The position numbers were made by a program, and so were the translations under genes. DNA of 64,000 nucleotides from Curvibacter sp. AEP1-3 (lineage in GTDB: Bacteria; Pseudomonadota; Gammaproteobacteria; Burkholderiales; Burkholderiaceae_C): the NCBI RefSeq assembly GCF_002163715.1, contig NZ_CP015698.1, positions 2,830,201 through 2,894,200 on the forward strand, written 5' to 3'. The notes beneath the pieces are model-generated. The model was not told the origin of the DNA, did not search any database, and saw nothing but the letters and a program-made list of their open reading frames with translations. Positions 16,513 to 26,057 of this stretch are shown piece by piece. The stretch's first letter is position 1, and the number at the start of each line of letters is the position of its first letter.

Positions 16513-18570
16513 TTGGCATCCATTCCGTTGAGCTGGAAGAAGTTGCGCTTGCGAATTCGCGAGGGCCTGCCCCTGCGCTACACCATGATGTTGGTGGTGG
16601 TGATCGGCGTGACCCTGCCTGCGATTCTGTTGCTCACTCTCGAGCAGCAACTGGCGGAAAAGTCCCAGAAAGCCTTGCTGGCACAGAGTGAAACTGCCCT
16701 GATGAAGATCGGCAGTGTGTCTATTGCCGAGCCGATGTGGGTGGTTGATCGCGTGGCTCTGGATGCCGCAGCCGCCCGCTTGCTGGAGAGCCCGCAAGTC
16801 GTAGCGGTACGTATCGAGGACGGGCTGGCCAATACCCCGGAGATGGAGCGCATCCGGCCGGACTTTGCCGGCTCGTTGGACAAAGATACGTCCGCCGGCC
16901 GACTGACCCGCCGGACGCAAAGTGTGATCCGATCAGGGGAGCCCCTGGGCACACTGGTGGTCTGGTTTGACGCCTCTTACGGCCAGGGCCTGTTGCAGGC
17001 GCGGCGCGACCAGATGCTGGTGCTCGTGGCCTTGCAGGTGCTGGCCATTCTGGCGGTGCTGATGCCGGTGCTGGTGTCCCGTGTGCTGCGTCCTATCGAG
17101 CGTCTGAAAGAACACGCCAGCGCTTTGCTGGACCACAGTCGGGACGACGGCCCGGGTCAGGTGTTTGTATGGCGCAGGCAGGACGAGCTCGGTCTGTTGG
17201 GCCGCCATTTGGGACGTGTGCAAGAGGAATTGCGCGGCCTGTTCACCCAGCTCGGTAACAAGAATGCGCAGCTGCAGCAAATGGCGTTTTACGACCAGCT
17301 GACCGGCTTGCCGAACCGCTCGCTGTTTATCGATCTGGTGCAGCGCGAAATGCTGTCTGCACAGCGCAACCAACAGCAATTTGGCATCTTTTTCATCGAT
17401 CTGGACCGCTTCAAGGCCGTCAATGACTCCATGGGTCACGCGGCCGGCGATGCCTTGCTGATTGAAGTGGCGCGTCGATTGCGCGAGGTGTTACGTGAGG
17501 TGGATGTGGTCTGCCGCCAGAGCGGCGATGAGTTTTTGGTGCTGGTGCGTGACATTGAGCACTGGGAGTCTCTGGGCGAAATGGCGCAGCGGGTCTTGCG
17601 CTCCATTGAGGCACCGGTGGTGTTGGCCAATGCCCCGGTCAAGGTGTCAGCCAGTATCGGTATTTCTCTCTACCCCGAGGATGGCCAGGACTTTGAGACC
17701 CTGGTCAAGCATGCCGATATCGCGGTGTACCAAGCCAAGACGCTGGGGCGCGCCAGGTACAGCTACTTCCACTCCGAGCTGAATTCCCGCCTGCAGGCCA
17801 ACCTGGAGTTGGAGCAGGAGCTGGCCTATGCAATCGGCCATGACCAGCTGGTGCTGCATTACCAGCCGCAGGTCTGCGCCAAAACCGGCGAGATGGTAGC
17901 GGTAGAGGCACTGGTGCGCTGGCAGCACCCGACCCGTGGCCTGCTGTATCCCGCCCAGTTCATCGGGCTGGCAGAAGAGTCAGGGCGAATTGCCGAGATG
18001 GGTGTCTGGACTCTCCGGGAGGCCTGCCGCCAGTTGGCGGACTGGTCCGCGCGTGGCATACATATCGGCAACATGGCAGTCAATGTGTCAGCGCTGGAGT
18101 TCCGTGACCACCGCTTGCTCGACAGTCTGCAGGCAGCGCTGGACGCCAGCGGCATTCCCCCGCAGCGCCTTGAAATTGAGATCACCGAGAGTGTGCTGAT
18201 GGCGGAAACCGAAACCAGCCAGCGCATCATCGAACGCTTGCGCCAGATCGGGGTTGGCATTGCGATTGATGACTTCGGTACCGGCTATTCGTCGCTGGCC
18301 TATCTCAAGCGCCTGCGACCCAACCAACTCAAGATCGACCGCTCTTTCGTTAACGATACAGCCACCGACAGCGACTCTCGCGCTATTGTCAAAGGCGTGG
18401 TGGGACTGGCCGAGGCTTTGAGCCTGAATGTGGTCGCTGAGGGGGTGGAGACCGAAGAGCAACGGGCCTTCCTGCAGGACATCGGCTGTCACACCCTGCA
18501 GGGTTATTGGATCGCAAAACCACTGACGGTGGAGGCCTTGGAGCAGTGGCTCCTGAACCGACGAACATAA
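16513..18570 (+). CDS. Membrane GGDEF-EAL protein (cyclic-di-GMP turnover)
   Basis: A 685-residue signalling protein. A first membrane segment (about 23-45) and a second (about 160-185) enclose a periplasmic sensor region; a HAMP-like stretch follows. The GGDEF domain (about 250-415) carries SGDEF instead of GGDEF, with an inhibitory I-site RxxD (REVD) exactly five residues before it. The EAL domain (about 430-680) keeps EALVRW, the metal ligands in NVSALEFRD, EITES, DDFGTGYSS and KIDRSF, and a final Glu in VAEGVE. Phosphodiesterase activity is likely; cyclase activity is uncertain. Start TTG 16513 has GGGGTAA upstream. Confidence 0.9.
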   Translation: MASIPLSWKKLRLRIREGLPLRYTMMLVVVIGVTLPAILLLTLEQQLAEKSQKALLAQSETALMKIGSVSIAEPMWVVDRVALDAAAARLLESPQVVAVRIEDGLANTPEMERIRPDFAGSLDKDTSAGRLTRRTQSVIRSGEPLGTLVVWFDASYGQGLLQARRDQMLVLVALQVLAILAVLMPVLVSRVLRPIERLKEHASALLDHSRDDGPGQVFVWRRQDELGLLGRHLGRVQEELRGLFTQLGNKNAQLQQMAFYDQLTGLPNRSLFIDLVQREMLSAQRNQQQFGIFFIDLDRFKAVNDSMGHAAGDALLIEVARRLREVLREVDVVCRQSGDEFLVLVRDIEHWESLGEMAQRVLRSIEAPVVLANAPVKVSASIGISLYPEDGQDFETLVKHADIAVYQAKTLGRARYSYFHSELNSRLQANLELEQELAYAIGHDQLVLHYQPQVCAKTGEMVAVEALVRWQHPTRGLLYPAQFIGLAEESGRIAEMGVWTLREACRQLADWSARGIHIGNMAVNVSALEFRDHRLLDSLQAALDASGIPPQRLEIEITESVLMAETETSQRIIERLRQIGVGIAIDDFGTGYSSLAYLKRLRPNQLKIDRSFVNDTATDSDSRAIVKGVVGLAEALSLNVVAEGVETEEQRAFLQDIGCHTLQGYWIAKPLTVEALEQWLLNRRT

Positions 18571-18599
18571 TTTTTACAAGAGAAAAGGGAGAGAAAAAG

Positions 18600-19199
18600 A
18601 TGACAACACCAACGCACCATCACCTTCGCGCCAGTGTCCTGACACTGGCTCTTTGGAGTGCCATCGGGACGGTGGCAGTGCAAGCCCATGCGGCGACGGT
18701 GAGCAGCAACTTCGAAGCGAAGGCCGCGGTGCAGGGCGTGCCTTTGCAGCTCAATGGCGCGGGTACCCGTTACAAGGCGATTTTCCGTGTGTACGACATG
18801 GCGCTGTATACCTCTGCCAAGGGCAACACCCCTGAGGCCATCATTGCGATGCCGGGCCCCAAGCGCCTCAGTTTCGTGGCGCTGCGCGATCTGCCGGGCA
18901 CGGACCTCGGTATCGCTTTCATCAAAGGCCTGTCCAGCAATTCGCCGGCGGACCAAGTGCAAAAGCACGCTGCATCCAGCACCCGCTTGATCGAGATTTT
19001 TTCGGGCAAGCCCAAGCTCACGGCAGGCGATACTTTCGCCATGGAATTTGTGCCCGGCAAAGGCACCACTTTTTACATTCAGGGCCAAGCCCAGGGCGCG
19101 CCCATCGGAGACGCCGAGTTTTTTGACATGGTGCTCAAGATCTGGATCGGCCCGGTCCCGGCCGACTTCAAGCTCAAGGACGCGCTGCTCGGCCTTTGA
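18600..19199 (+). CDS. Periplasmic chalcone-isomerase-like protein
   Basis: A 199-residue secreted protein. Residues 1-32 form a Sec signal peptide ending in QAHAA. The rest matches the bacterial chalcone isomerase-like domain: LNGAGTRYKAIFRVYDMALY near the start, KRLSFVALRDLPGTDLGIAF, and TFYIQGQAQGAPIGDAEFFDMVLKIWIG near the end. Bacterial members lack a proven flavonoid role and may bind fatty acids. ATG 18600 has GGGAGAG upstream; the gene begins 29 nt after the GGDEF-EAL gene. Its end overlaps the convergent MFS gene by 26 nt. Confidence 0.88.
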   Translation: MTTPTHHHLRASVLTLALWSAIGTVAVQAHAATVSSNFEAKAAVQGVPLQLNGAGTRYKAIFRVYDMALYTSAKGNTPEAIIAMPGPKRLSFVALRDLPGTDLGIAFIKGLSSNSPADQVQKHAASSTRLIEIFSGKPKLTAGDTFAMEFVPGKGTTFYIQGQAQGAPIGDAEFFDMVLKIWIGPVPADFKLKDALLGL

Positions 19200-20343
19200 C
19201 CTGCAGCCACAGCAGGCCAGCTGCGGTGATGACCAGTGGAGGGATGGAGCCGATGTTCAGCCATGTCCAGCCCTGCGTCACCACCAGTGCGCCTGAGGCT
19301 AATGAGCTCAGGGCCATCACGGCAAACACGCAGAAGTTGATGGCTGCCTGGGCACGGTCTTTTTCCTCGGGGCGATAAGCCGTCAGCGCCAATGTGGTGC
19401 TGCCGGTGAACAAGAAATTCCAGCCCACACCCAGCAGGAACAAAGACAGCACAAATTGCTGCAGTTCCACACCACTCAACGCGATGGCCACACACAACAA
19501 ATTGAGCGCCACGCCGACGGCCATGATGTGCAAAGTGCCGAACCGCTTGATCAGGTGACCGGTGAAAAACCCCGGTGCAAACATACCGATGACATGCCAC
19601 TCCAGCACGAAGGCTGCATCGTCAAAACCCAGGCCACATTGCTGCATGGCCAGCGGTGTGGCTGCCATGAGCAGATTCATGACTCCGTAGCCCATGGCGG
19701 CGCTCAGGCAAGCCACGACGAATGCAGGCTGCTGCGCGATCTCGCTCAGGGGGCGACCGGTAGAGGTTGCCGCATTCGGCGCCTGGTGTGCCGGAAAACG
19801 GACGAACGCCATCAGCACCATGGCCAGCAGCCCCACGCCGGCCAGCACCAGGTAGGCACCCGTGAACGGCACCTCCATGACCGTGCGTGTGCGGGCCGCG
19901 AGGTTGGGCCCGGCAATCGCGCCGATGAGGCCGCCCGCCAGCACCAGAGAAACAGCCTTTTCCCGGAATGCAGGCAATGCCAGTTCCGCCGCTGCAAAAC
20001 GGTAGAGCTGGCCGTTGGCGCTGTAGTAGCCGGCTACGACGGTTGCGGCGACCAGGCCCCAGAACTGATGGGCAGCCACGGCCCACGCGCCGGCCAGCGC
20101 GGATGCCACTGCCACTGCCAGCCCGATCTGGAAAGAGGTCCGCCGCCCGAAGCGCGCCTGCGTAGCAGCCACCAGAGGCGTCGCCAAAGCACCGCCCACC
20201 ACATAGCCCATGACAGGCAAAGTCGCCATCCACCCGTAAGGGGCCATGCTCAAACCCACCAGGCCGTTGATGGCAATAAAGGTGACGTTGTTGGTGAGGA
20301 ATAGCCCTTGGCACAGAGCGAGTAGCCAAAGGCTGCGGTTCAT
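19174..20343 (-). CDS. MFS transporter
   Basis: A 389-residue major-facilitator protein with 12 predicted membrane helices in two halves. The loop 2-3 signature is QARFGRR near residue 62. The second half begins near AFVVACLSAAMGYGVMNLLM. The pattern resembles YbfB or drug/sugar exporters but no substrate can be assigned. Its ATG overlaps the rsmE stop as ATGA, so it is translated from the rsmE transcript. Confidence 0.85.
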   Translation of the reverse strand: MNRSLWLLALCQGLFLTNNVTFIAINGLVGLSMAPYGWMATLPVMGYVVGGALATPLVAATQARFGRRTSFQIGLAVAVASALAGAWAVAAHQFWGLVAATVVAGYYSANGQLYRFAAAELALPAFREKAVSLVLAGGLIGAIAGPNLAARTRTVMEVPFTGAYLVLAGVGLLAMVLMAFVRFPAHQAPNAATSTGRPLSEIAQQPAFVVACLSAAMGYGVMNLLMAATPLAMQQCGLGFDDAAFVLEWHVIGMFAPGFFTGHLIKRFGTLHIMAVGVALNLLCVAIALSGVELQQFVLSLFLLGVGWNFLFTGSTTLALTAYRPEEKDRAQAAINFCVFAVMALSSLASGALVVTQGWTWLNIGSIPPLVITAAGLLWLQVKGRAARP

Positions 20344-21065
20344 GGTTGAGTCAGTAAAGTGAGTGCTGCCAATGCAGCGGTTTCGGCCCGCAGAACGCGG
20401 GGGCCCAGGGAAGCCGGGGAGAAGCCGGCGGCGATAGCGGCATCTTCCTCATGGACGCTCAAGCCCCCTTCGGGACCAGACAGAAACCAGACCGGTGCTA
20501 CGCCGGCTGGCAAGGAAGCTACCGGGGCGCTACCGGCGCGCAAAGAGAGCAGCAAACGGTGCGGGGTATCTGATTGCGCGCTCGGGCTTTTGAGCCACTG
20601 AGCCAGCGTTTGCATGGGGTGCACCACGGGCACCATGTTGCCACCGCACTGTTCGCAGGCCGCCACCGCTACGCTTTGCCAGTGAGCCACTTTCTTTTCG
20701 GCGCGCTCGCCACTGAGCTTGAGCACACTGCGCTCCGTCATCAGGGGCTGGATGCTGGCCACACCGAGTTCGGTGGCCTTCTCCACCAGCCAGTCCATGC
20801 GGTCGTTGGCGGGCATGCCCACGGCGAGGTGAATCTGACGCGCTGGCTCCCGGGCCACGGTGCGCCGCTGCCCGACCTGAACCGCCACATCGCTGCGGCC
20901 CATGCGGGTGACGGTGGCGTCGAATTCGTCAGCGCTTTGCCCGTCAAACAGGGTAATGCTGTCGCCGGGTTGCAGGCGCAGCACCTGCACATGGCGCGCG
21001 GCTCCCGCTGGCAATTCCAGAGCGGTGTCGCTGACCAGCGCCGCAGCGCAGAAAAAACGGGGCAT
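20340..21065 (-). CDS. rsmE: 16S rRNA (uracil(1498)-N(3))-methyltransferase
   Basis: A 241-residue SPOUT-class enzyme that methylates U1498 of 16S rRNA. The N-terminal PUA-like part contains ARHVQVLRLQPGDSITLFDG. The SPOUT domain has AVGMPANDRMDWLVEKATELGV, ERSVLK, WQSVAVAACEQCGG and the knot motifs FLSGPEGGLSVHEE and LGPRVLRAETAALAAL, which are typical of RsmE. It overlaps the downstream MFS gene. A dispersed repeat lies just upstream, between it and amgK. Confidence 0.96.
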   Translation of the reverse strand: MPRFFCAAALVSDTALELPAGAARHVQVLRLQPGDSITLFDGQSADEFDATVTRMGRSDVAVQVGQRRTVAREPARQIHLAVGMPANDRMDWLVEKATELGVASIQPLMTERSVLKLSGERAEKKVAHWQSVAVAACEQCGGNMVPVVHPMQTLAQWLKSPSAQSDTPHRLLLSLRAGSAPVASLPAGVAPVWFLSGPEGGLSVHEEDAAIAAGFSPASLGPRVLRAETAALAALTLLTQP

Positions 21066-21085
21066 AAAACGGTAAGCCGGAGCTT

Positions 21086-21134
21086 GCTATAAATTCAGGA
21101 GCTGCTCGCGCATATTCCACGAGCACCAGGGCGC
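21086..21134 (+). repeat. Dispersed palindromic repeat, intergenic copy between rsmE and amgK
   Basis: Starts GCTATAAATTCAGGAGCTGC, then CGCGCATATTCCACGAGC. It matches the reverse strand of the copy at 62596-62644 nearly base for base (CAGGAGCTGC..CGCATATTC.AC), differing mainly at the ends. Confidence 0.75.
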
Positions 21135-21141
21135 AATTTGA

Positions 21142-22278
21142 CTATGAGCGACCGAAGGCGAACACATTCGGCACCTCAATGCCTTCCACCTTTTCCACCA
21201 AACGCAGCAAGGGCTTGAGCTGGATGTAGCGGCTGCAGGTGCTGCGGATGTAGTCGATAAAGCGGGGCGTGTCGGCCAGGTATTTGGGCTTGCCATCGCG
21301 CAGGGTCAGGCGGGCAAAAATGCCGGCAATCTTGAGGTGGCGTTGCAGGCCCATCCATTCCACGCCACGGTAAAACTCACCGAAGTCGTCGCCGACCGGC
21401 AGGCCGGCTTTGCGGGCTTTTTCCCAGTAGCGGATGGTCACGTCCAGGCAGAAGTCCTCGTCCCAGGTCAAAAACGCATCGCGCATCAGGCTCGCAATGT
21501 CGTAGGTGATGGGGCCGTAGACGGCATCCTGGAAGTCCAGCACACCAAGGTAGCGCGGATCGGCTTTGGAAGGTATTTCCGCAAGATCGGGCACCATCAG
21601 ATTGCGCGGCATGAAGTCCCGGTGCACATAGACACTCGGCCAGGACAGGTTGTTCTGGATCAACAAGGCAAATGTGTCGTCCAGCGTCTTGCGCATGAGC
21701 GCATCAAGGGTGAAGTTCCGGTGGCGGACTATGTACCACTCAGGAAAAAGCTCCAGCTCGCGGCGCAGCAAAGCCTCGTCATACGGAGGCAGCACACCCG
21801 GGGCTGAGGCCAGCTGCCATTGCACCAGGGTGTCGACGGCATGCAGGTACAGGTCCAGTGGAGGCTTTGCCGGGTCTATCGTTTGCATCATCGTGAGCGT
21901 GCCCAGGTCGGTGAGCAGCATGAAGCCGTCGGCTTCGTCCCAAGCCAGTATTTTTGGGGCACGCAGGCCCGCGTGGTTCAGCAGGGCGGCAATGTCGACG
22001 AAGGGTTTGCAGTTCTCTTTGTCCGGTGGCGCATCCATGATGACCAGACTGCCCCGACCGCTTTGCACCCGGAAATAGCGGCGAAAGCTTGCATCGGCGG
22101 AGGCCAAACCCAGCGTCGTCGGCTCCAGCGAAAAACCGGATTGCAGGCTGTTGAACCACGCATGGAAGCGTTGTTCGCGCGCGGTATCAGCCCAGACAAT
22201 CGGTTGCGGGGCGGGAGCGGCGGGGGCGGTAGGGGAAGGGGGCGTGGCTGAGGACACGGTGTGAGGGCTTGGGGTCAT
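21142..22278 (-). CDS. amgK: Cell-wall-recycling sugar kinase AmgK
   Basis: A 378-residue aminoglycoside-phosphotransferase-fold kinase that phosphorylates the anomeric position of MurNAc and GlcNAc, feeding recycled muramic acid back to UDP-MurNAc. Nucleotide-binding region SADASFRRYFRVQ, catalytic loop VYVHRDFMPRNLM and metal site LGVLDFQDAVYGP are present, and the pattern is that of AmgK, not of drug-resistance kinases. An N-terminal Pro/Ala-rich extension of about 27 residues precedes the domain. The partner murU lies 16 kb away in this window. There is no SD; TAGAAT lies 9 nt upstream of ATG 22278. Confidence 0.88.
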   Translation of the reverse strand: MTPSPHTVSSATPPSPTAPAAPAPQPIVWADTAREQRFHAWFNSLQSGFSLEPTTLGLASADASFRRYFRVQSGRGSLVIMDAPPDKENCKPFVDIAALLNHAGLRAPKILAWDEADGFMLLTDLGTLTMMQTIDPAKPPLDLYLHAVDTLVQWQLASAPGVLPPYDEALLRRELELFPEWYIVRHRNFTLDALMRKTLDDTFALLIQNNLSWPSVYVHRDFMPRNLMVPDLAEIPSKADPRYLGVLDFQDAVYGPITYDIASLMRDAFLTWDEDFCLDVTIRYWEKARKAGLPVGDDFGEFYRGVEWMGLQRHLKIAGIFARLTLRDGKPKYLADTPRFIDYIRSTCSRYIQLKPLLRLVEKVEGIEVPNVFAFGRS

Positions 22279-22368
22279 GGATAATCCATTCTACAAACCC
22301 ACGCTCTGCCGCCTTGTGCGGCCCGGTGTGGATTCCTGATCCAACTCCTGGTTTCTGCCCTTCGCCCC

Positions 22369-24741
22369 ATGCGTTTTCCTTTGCGCGCCCTGCCCCCCCG
22401 GGCGCCTGTCTGCCGGCCACCGCTGACCCGCCTTGTGGCTCTGGTGGCCTTGGCATGCGCGCAGATGTCCGTTCAGGCGCAGGAAACCTCGGACGAAGCG
22501 CCACTCACGCTCAACAGCTCTCCGCGCTTGCAGGAGGGCATAGGCCAAGCCCAGCTGGATGCCGCGCCGGTTTTCTTGATGGGTGAGCAGATCACCGGTC
22601 GTCCTGACCTCGAAACCATCGTCCAGGGCCAGGCGGAAATGCGTAAGCCCGGCACCGTGATCAAGGCCGATCGGTTGGAGTACTTCGCACCGAATGACCG
22701 GGCCCGGGCTATGGGTAACGTGCGCATCAACCGCAATGGCAATGTGTTTGAGGGTCCGTCGCTGGACCTCAAGGTGGAAGCCTTCGAGGGGACCTTCGAG
22801 TCACCGACCTATCGCTTTCTGCAGAACGATGCACATGGGGATGCATCCAAGGCTGAGTTCATGGATCCGGACCGCACCGTTGTGCGCAATGCCACATATA
22901 CCACCTGCAGGCGGAAACCTGGCCCGGATTGGGTGCCAGACTGGGTCTTGCGGGCAGCAGATATCGAGTTCGATACCGGCGAAGATGTGGGCATTGCCCA
23001 TGGCGCCTACCTGCACTTCATGGATGTGCCCATCCTGCCGGTGCCGGCGATCAGCTTTCCTTTGAGTGACGCCCGCAAATCCGGTGTCATGCCGCCCACC
23101 ATCGGATTGGGCGACGTGAATGGCACAGAACTGAGCGTGCCTTACTACTGGAACATTGCGCCCAACCGGGACGCGACCGTTACCCCTACTGTGATGACGG
23201 CGCGGGGCGTGACCGTGGCCGGTGAGTTCCGTTACCTGGAGCCCACCTATTCCGGTGTGCTGCGGGCGAATTACATGCCATCGGACAAACTGCGCAGCGC
23301 CGACCGTTGGGGTGCGACGGTGAACCAGACCGGCAATCTCGGAACGGATCTCGGTAATGTGGCCTACACCTTGAACCTGAACCGGGTGAGCGATGACAAC
23401 TACTGGAGTGATTTCAGCAGCATAGGGTCCCTGACGTCGCGTACCCTGGCCAACGACATGCAAGCAACGTGGGCCCGCTCAGGCTACACCGTGACGGGAC
23501 GTTCCCTGAAGTGGCAAACCTTGCAGTCCAGCAGTTCGGTGATCACGCCGCCCTATGACCTGACCCAGTTGAATGTGCAGTACAGCCAGCTCAATGACCG
23601 CGGCTTTGACTGGTCTGTGCAAGGCGATATGTCGCAGTTTGAGTCGGACAAAAGTCTGACGAAACAACCAAATACTCAGCGTTTGTATGGCTTGGCTCAA
23701 GTAAGCCGGCCGTTCATTGCACCGGAGGGCTACATCACGCCCAAGTTGCAGTTGCACACATCGGCATACCAATTTGACTCAACGCTCAGCAATGGCAATC
23801 GCTCCGCTGACAGCACGGTACCGACGTTCAGCCTGGATGCGGGGCTGGTATTCGAGCGTGAGACGGCCTGGCGCGACCGCGACCTCGTCCAGACGCTGGA
23901 GCCGCGCCTGTTCTATGTGCGCACGCCCTACCGCAATCAAAGCTACCTGCCCAACTACGACACGGCCGCCAGCGATTTCAACTTCGCCAGCATCTTTACC
24001 GAGAATGCCTACGTCGGCCACGACAAGATTTCCGACAACAACCTGCTCACCTTTGGGCTGACCACCCGCTTCCTGGACGCACAGACGGGTGAGCAACTGG
24101 CCCGCTTCGGGGTCGCCCAGCGCTACCGCTTTGAAGACCAGCTAGTTACCCTGAACTCCACGACCGCGCCGGCTTTGGCGGGTTGGAGCGATGTGATGCT
24201 GGGTGCTGGCGTGAATTTCTCCCGCCAGTGGGGTGTTGACTCCACCGTGCAATACAACCCGTTGACGGCCCAGTCCAGCCGCGCCACGGTGGGCGCGCGC
24301 TACACGCCGTCACCGTACCGGGTATTCAATGCAGCCTATCGCTTTCAGCGCGACGTCAGCGAGCAGATCGATTTCAGCTGGCAATGGCCTTTGAATGATT
24401 TGTGGGGCGATGCGGACCAGTTCTCCGGTACCGGCAAGGGCCTTGGCGAAGGTCGCTACTATGCCGTGGGCCGACTCAACTACAGCTTGAATGAAAGTCG
24501 CATGGTCGATACCCTGCTGGGCGTCGAGTACGATGCGGGCTGCTGGCTGGCCCGGGTCGTGGTGGGGCGTGTGCAAACCAGCAGTACGTCCTCGACCAGC
24601 AGTATCAAATTCGAGCTGGAGTTCGTCGGCTTTACCCGCTTGGGAGTCAGCCCCTTGCAGACCCTGAAATCCAATATTTCGCGTTACCAGAACTTGCGTG
24701 AAACAGGTGGCTCCAACAGCCGCTTCAGTAACTACGATTGA
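22369..24741 (+). CDS. lptD: LPS-assembly protein LptD
   Basis: Outer-membrane translocon that, with LptE, inserts LPS in the outer leaflet. The 790-residue protein has a signal peptide ending near VQAQ. An OstA-like N-terminal jellyroll (about 65-180) contains IKADRLEYFAPNDRARAMGN, and the large C-terminal beta-barrel begins near FPLSDARKSGVMPPTIG. Four cysteines needed for the folding disulfides are expected; TTCRRK and DAGCWLARVV show two of the regions. It is followed at once by surA and rsmA, a common proteobacterial order. It is divergent from amgK. Confidence 0.95.
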   Translation: MRFPLRALPPRAPVCRPPLTRLVALVALACAQMSVQAQETSDEAPLTLNSSPRLQEGIGQAQLDAAPVFLMGEQITGRPDLETIVQGQAEMRKPGTVIKADRLEYFAPNDRARAMGNVRINRNGNVFEGPSLDLKVEAFEGTFESPTYRFLQNDAHGDASKAEFMDPDRTVVRNATYTTCRRKPGPDWVPDWVLRAADIEFDTGEDVGIAHGAYLHFMDVPILPVPAISFPLSDARKSGVMPPTIGLGDVNGTELSVPYYWNIAPNRDATVTPTVMTARGVTVAGEFRYLEPTYSGVLRANYMPSDKLRSADRWGATVNQTGNLGTDLGNVAYTLNLNRVSDDNYWSDFSSIGSLTSRTLANDMQATWARSGYTVTGRSLKWQTLQSSSSVITPPYDLTQLNVQYSQLNDRGFDWSVQGDMSQFESDKSLTKQPNTQRLYGLAQVSRPFIAPEGYITPKLQLHTSAYQFDSTLSNGNRSADSTVPTFSLDAGLVFERETAWRDRDLVQTLEPRLFYVRTPYRNQSYLPNYDTAASDFNFASIFTENAYVGHDKISDNNLLTFGLTTRFLDAQTGEQLARFGVAQRYRFEDQLVTLNSTTAPALAGWSDVMLGAGVNFSRQWGVDSTVQYNPLTAQSSRATVGARYTPSPYRVFNAAYRFQRDVSEQIDFSWQWPLNDLWGDADQFSGTGKGLGEGRYYAVGRLNYSLNESRMVDTLLGVEYDAGCWLARVVVGRVQTSSTSSTSSIKFELEFVGFTRLGVSPLQTLKSNISRYQNLRETGGSNSRFSNYD

Positions 24742-24746
24742 AAACC

Positions 24747-26057
24747 ATGAAATCCAGCGTACGCGCATGGGCCTTTGCGTGCCTCCTGACAGCGGCAACC
24801 CCGGCCCTGATGGCCCAGCAGGCCCTTCCGGGTGACTACATCGTTGCCGTGGTGAACTCCGAGCCCATCACCTTTCAGGAGCTGAGCATCGAAGTGCGGC
24901 GCGTGTCGCAGCAGTTAACGCAGCAGGGACAGGCAACACCAGCTCCTGAAGAGCTTCGCCGCTTGGTGTTGGAGCGGATGATCAATGACAAGGCCCAGTT
25001 GCAGTTGGCCCGGGAACAGGGGATCCGCATGGATGCCACAGCTATCGATCGTGCAGAGCAGAACGTGGCCAGCCAGAACGGCGTGGATGTGCTTGCCCTG
25101 CGGCAGAAGCTCGCCAAAGACGGTGTGACCGTGCAGTCTTTCCGCGATGGCCTGCGCGATCAGCTGACCCTCAGCCGCTTGCATGAGCGCGAGGTGGAGT
25201 CCTCCATCAAGGTGTCGGATGTTGATGTGGATCGTGCGATTCAGGAGCAACAGGCCAACAACACGGATCCATTCGCCCAGGAACTCAATATTGCGCAAAT
25301 CCTGATCGTGGTGCCCGAGAAGGCCAATGGCGAAGAAGCTGCAGCCTTGTACGTCAAAGCCCAAAAAGTGTTGCAGCGCGCCCGCGATGGCGAGGACTTT
25401 ACCAACCTCGTCAAAGAATTTTCCGCAGCGGACCGCAACAATGGAGGACAGATCGGACTGCGCCGTGGTGACCGGTTGCCGCCTTCGTTTGTGACCGCCA
25501 CCCAAGGCTTGAAAGTGGGCGAGATTGCGGACGTGGTGCGTACCGGTGCGGGTTTCCACATCCTCAAGCTGGTGGAGCGCAAGGCGCCGACCCGCCTGGT
25601 CCAGACCATGGTTCAAACGCGTGCACGCCACATTTTGTTGCGCAATTCGCCCCAGCTTCCCCAAGCCCAGGCGATTGCCCGATTGGTCGATGCCCGCCAA
25701 CAGATCGTAAGCGGAAAGACCGATTTCGCGTCCATGGCCCGCAAGATGTCGCAAGACTCGTCAGCCGAACAGGGTGGGGATTTGGGTTGGGCTTCACCCG
25801 GCATGTTTGTGCCTGAGTTTGAAGAGGCTATGAACCGCTTGCAAGACGAAGGCGCTATCAGTCCGCCGGTGGTGTCTCGCTTCGGTGTACACCTGATTCA
25901 GTTGGTGGATAAGCGCCGCGTGGAGTTGAGCCCCCAACAGATCCGCGAGTCCGTTCGCGCCCAGTTGCGCCAGAGCCGCTATGAAGAGGCTTACACCGCT
26001 TGGGCGCGCGATGTGCGCGCCCGCGCCTTTGTGGAAATGCGTGAGGCCCCGCAATGA
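24747..26057 (+). CDS. surA: Periplasmic chaperone and peptidyl-prolyl isomerase SurA
   Basis: Outer-membrane-protein chaperone of 436 residues. A signal peptide ends near LMAQQA. The N-terminal SurA domain (about 30-175) starts with [13 protein letters not shown]. Two parvulin domains follow (about 180-280, with [11 protein letters not shown]; and about 295-395, with [12 protein letters not shown] and [17 protein letters not shown]). A C-terminal helix closes the chaperone core. ATG 24747 is 5 nt after the lptD stop; a TTG overlapping that stop is the alternative. It overlaps rsmA by 4 nt. LptD is a well-known SurA client, which fits the order. Confidence 0.95.
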   Translation: MKSSVRAWAFACLLTAATPALMAQQALPGDYIVAVVNSEPITFQELSIEVRRVSQQLTQQGQATPAPEELRRLVLERMINDKAQLQLAREQGIRMDATAIDRAEQNVASQNGVDVLALRQKLAKDGVTVQSFRDGLRDQLTLSRLHEREVESSIKVSDVDVDRAIQEQQANNTDPFAQELNIAQILIVVPEKANGEEAAALYVKAQKVLQRARDGEDFTNLVKEFSAADRNNGGQIGLRRGDRLPPSFVTATQGLKVGEIADVVRTGAGFHILKLVERKAPTRLVQTMVQTRARHILLRNSPQLPQAQAIARLVDARQQIVSGKTDFASMARKMSQDSSAEQGGDLGWASPGMFVPEFEEAMNRLQDEGAISPPVVSRFGVHLIQLVDKRRVELSPQQIRESVRAQLRQSRYEEAYTAWARDVRARAFVEMREAPQ

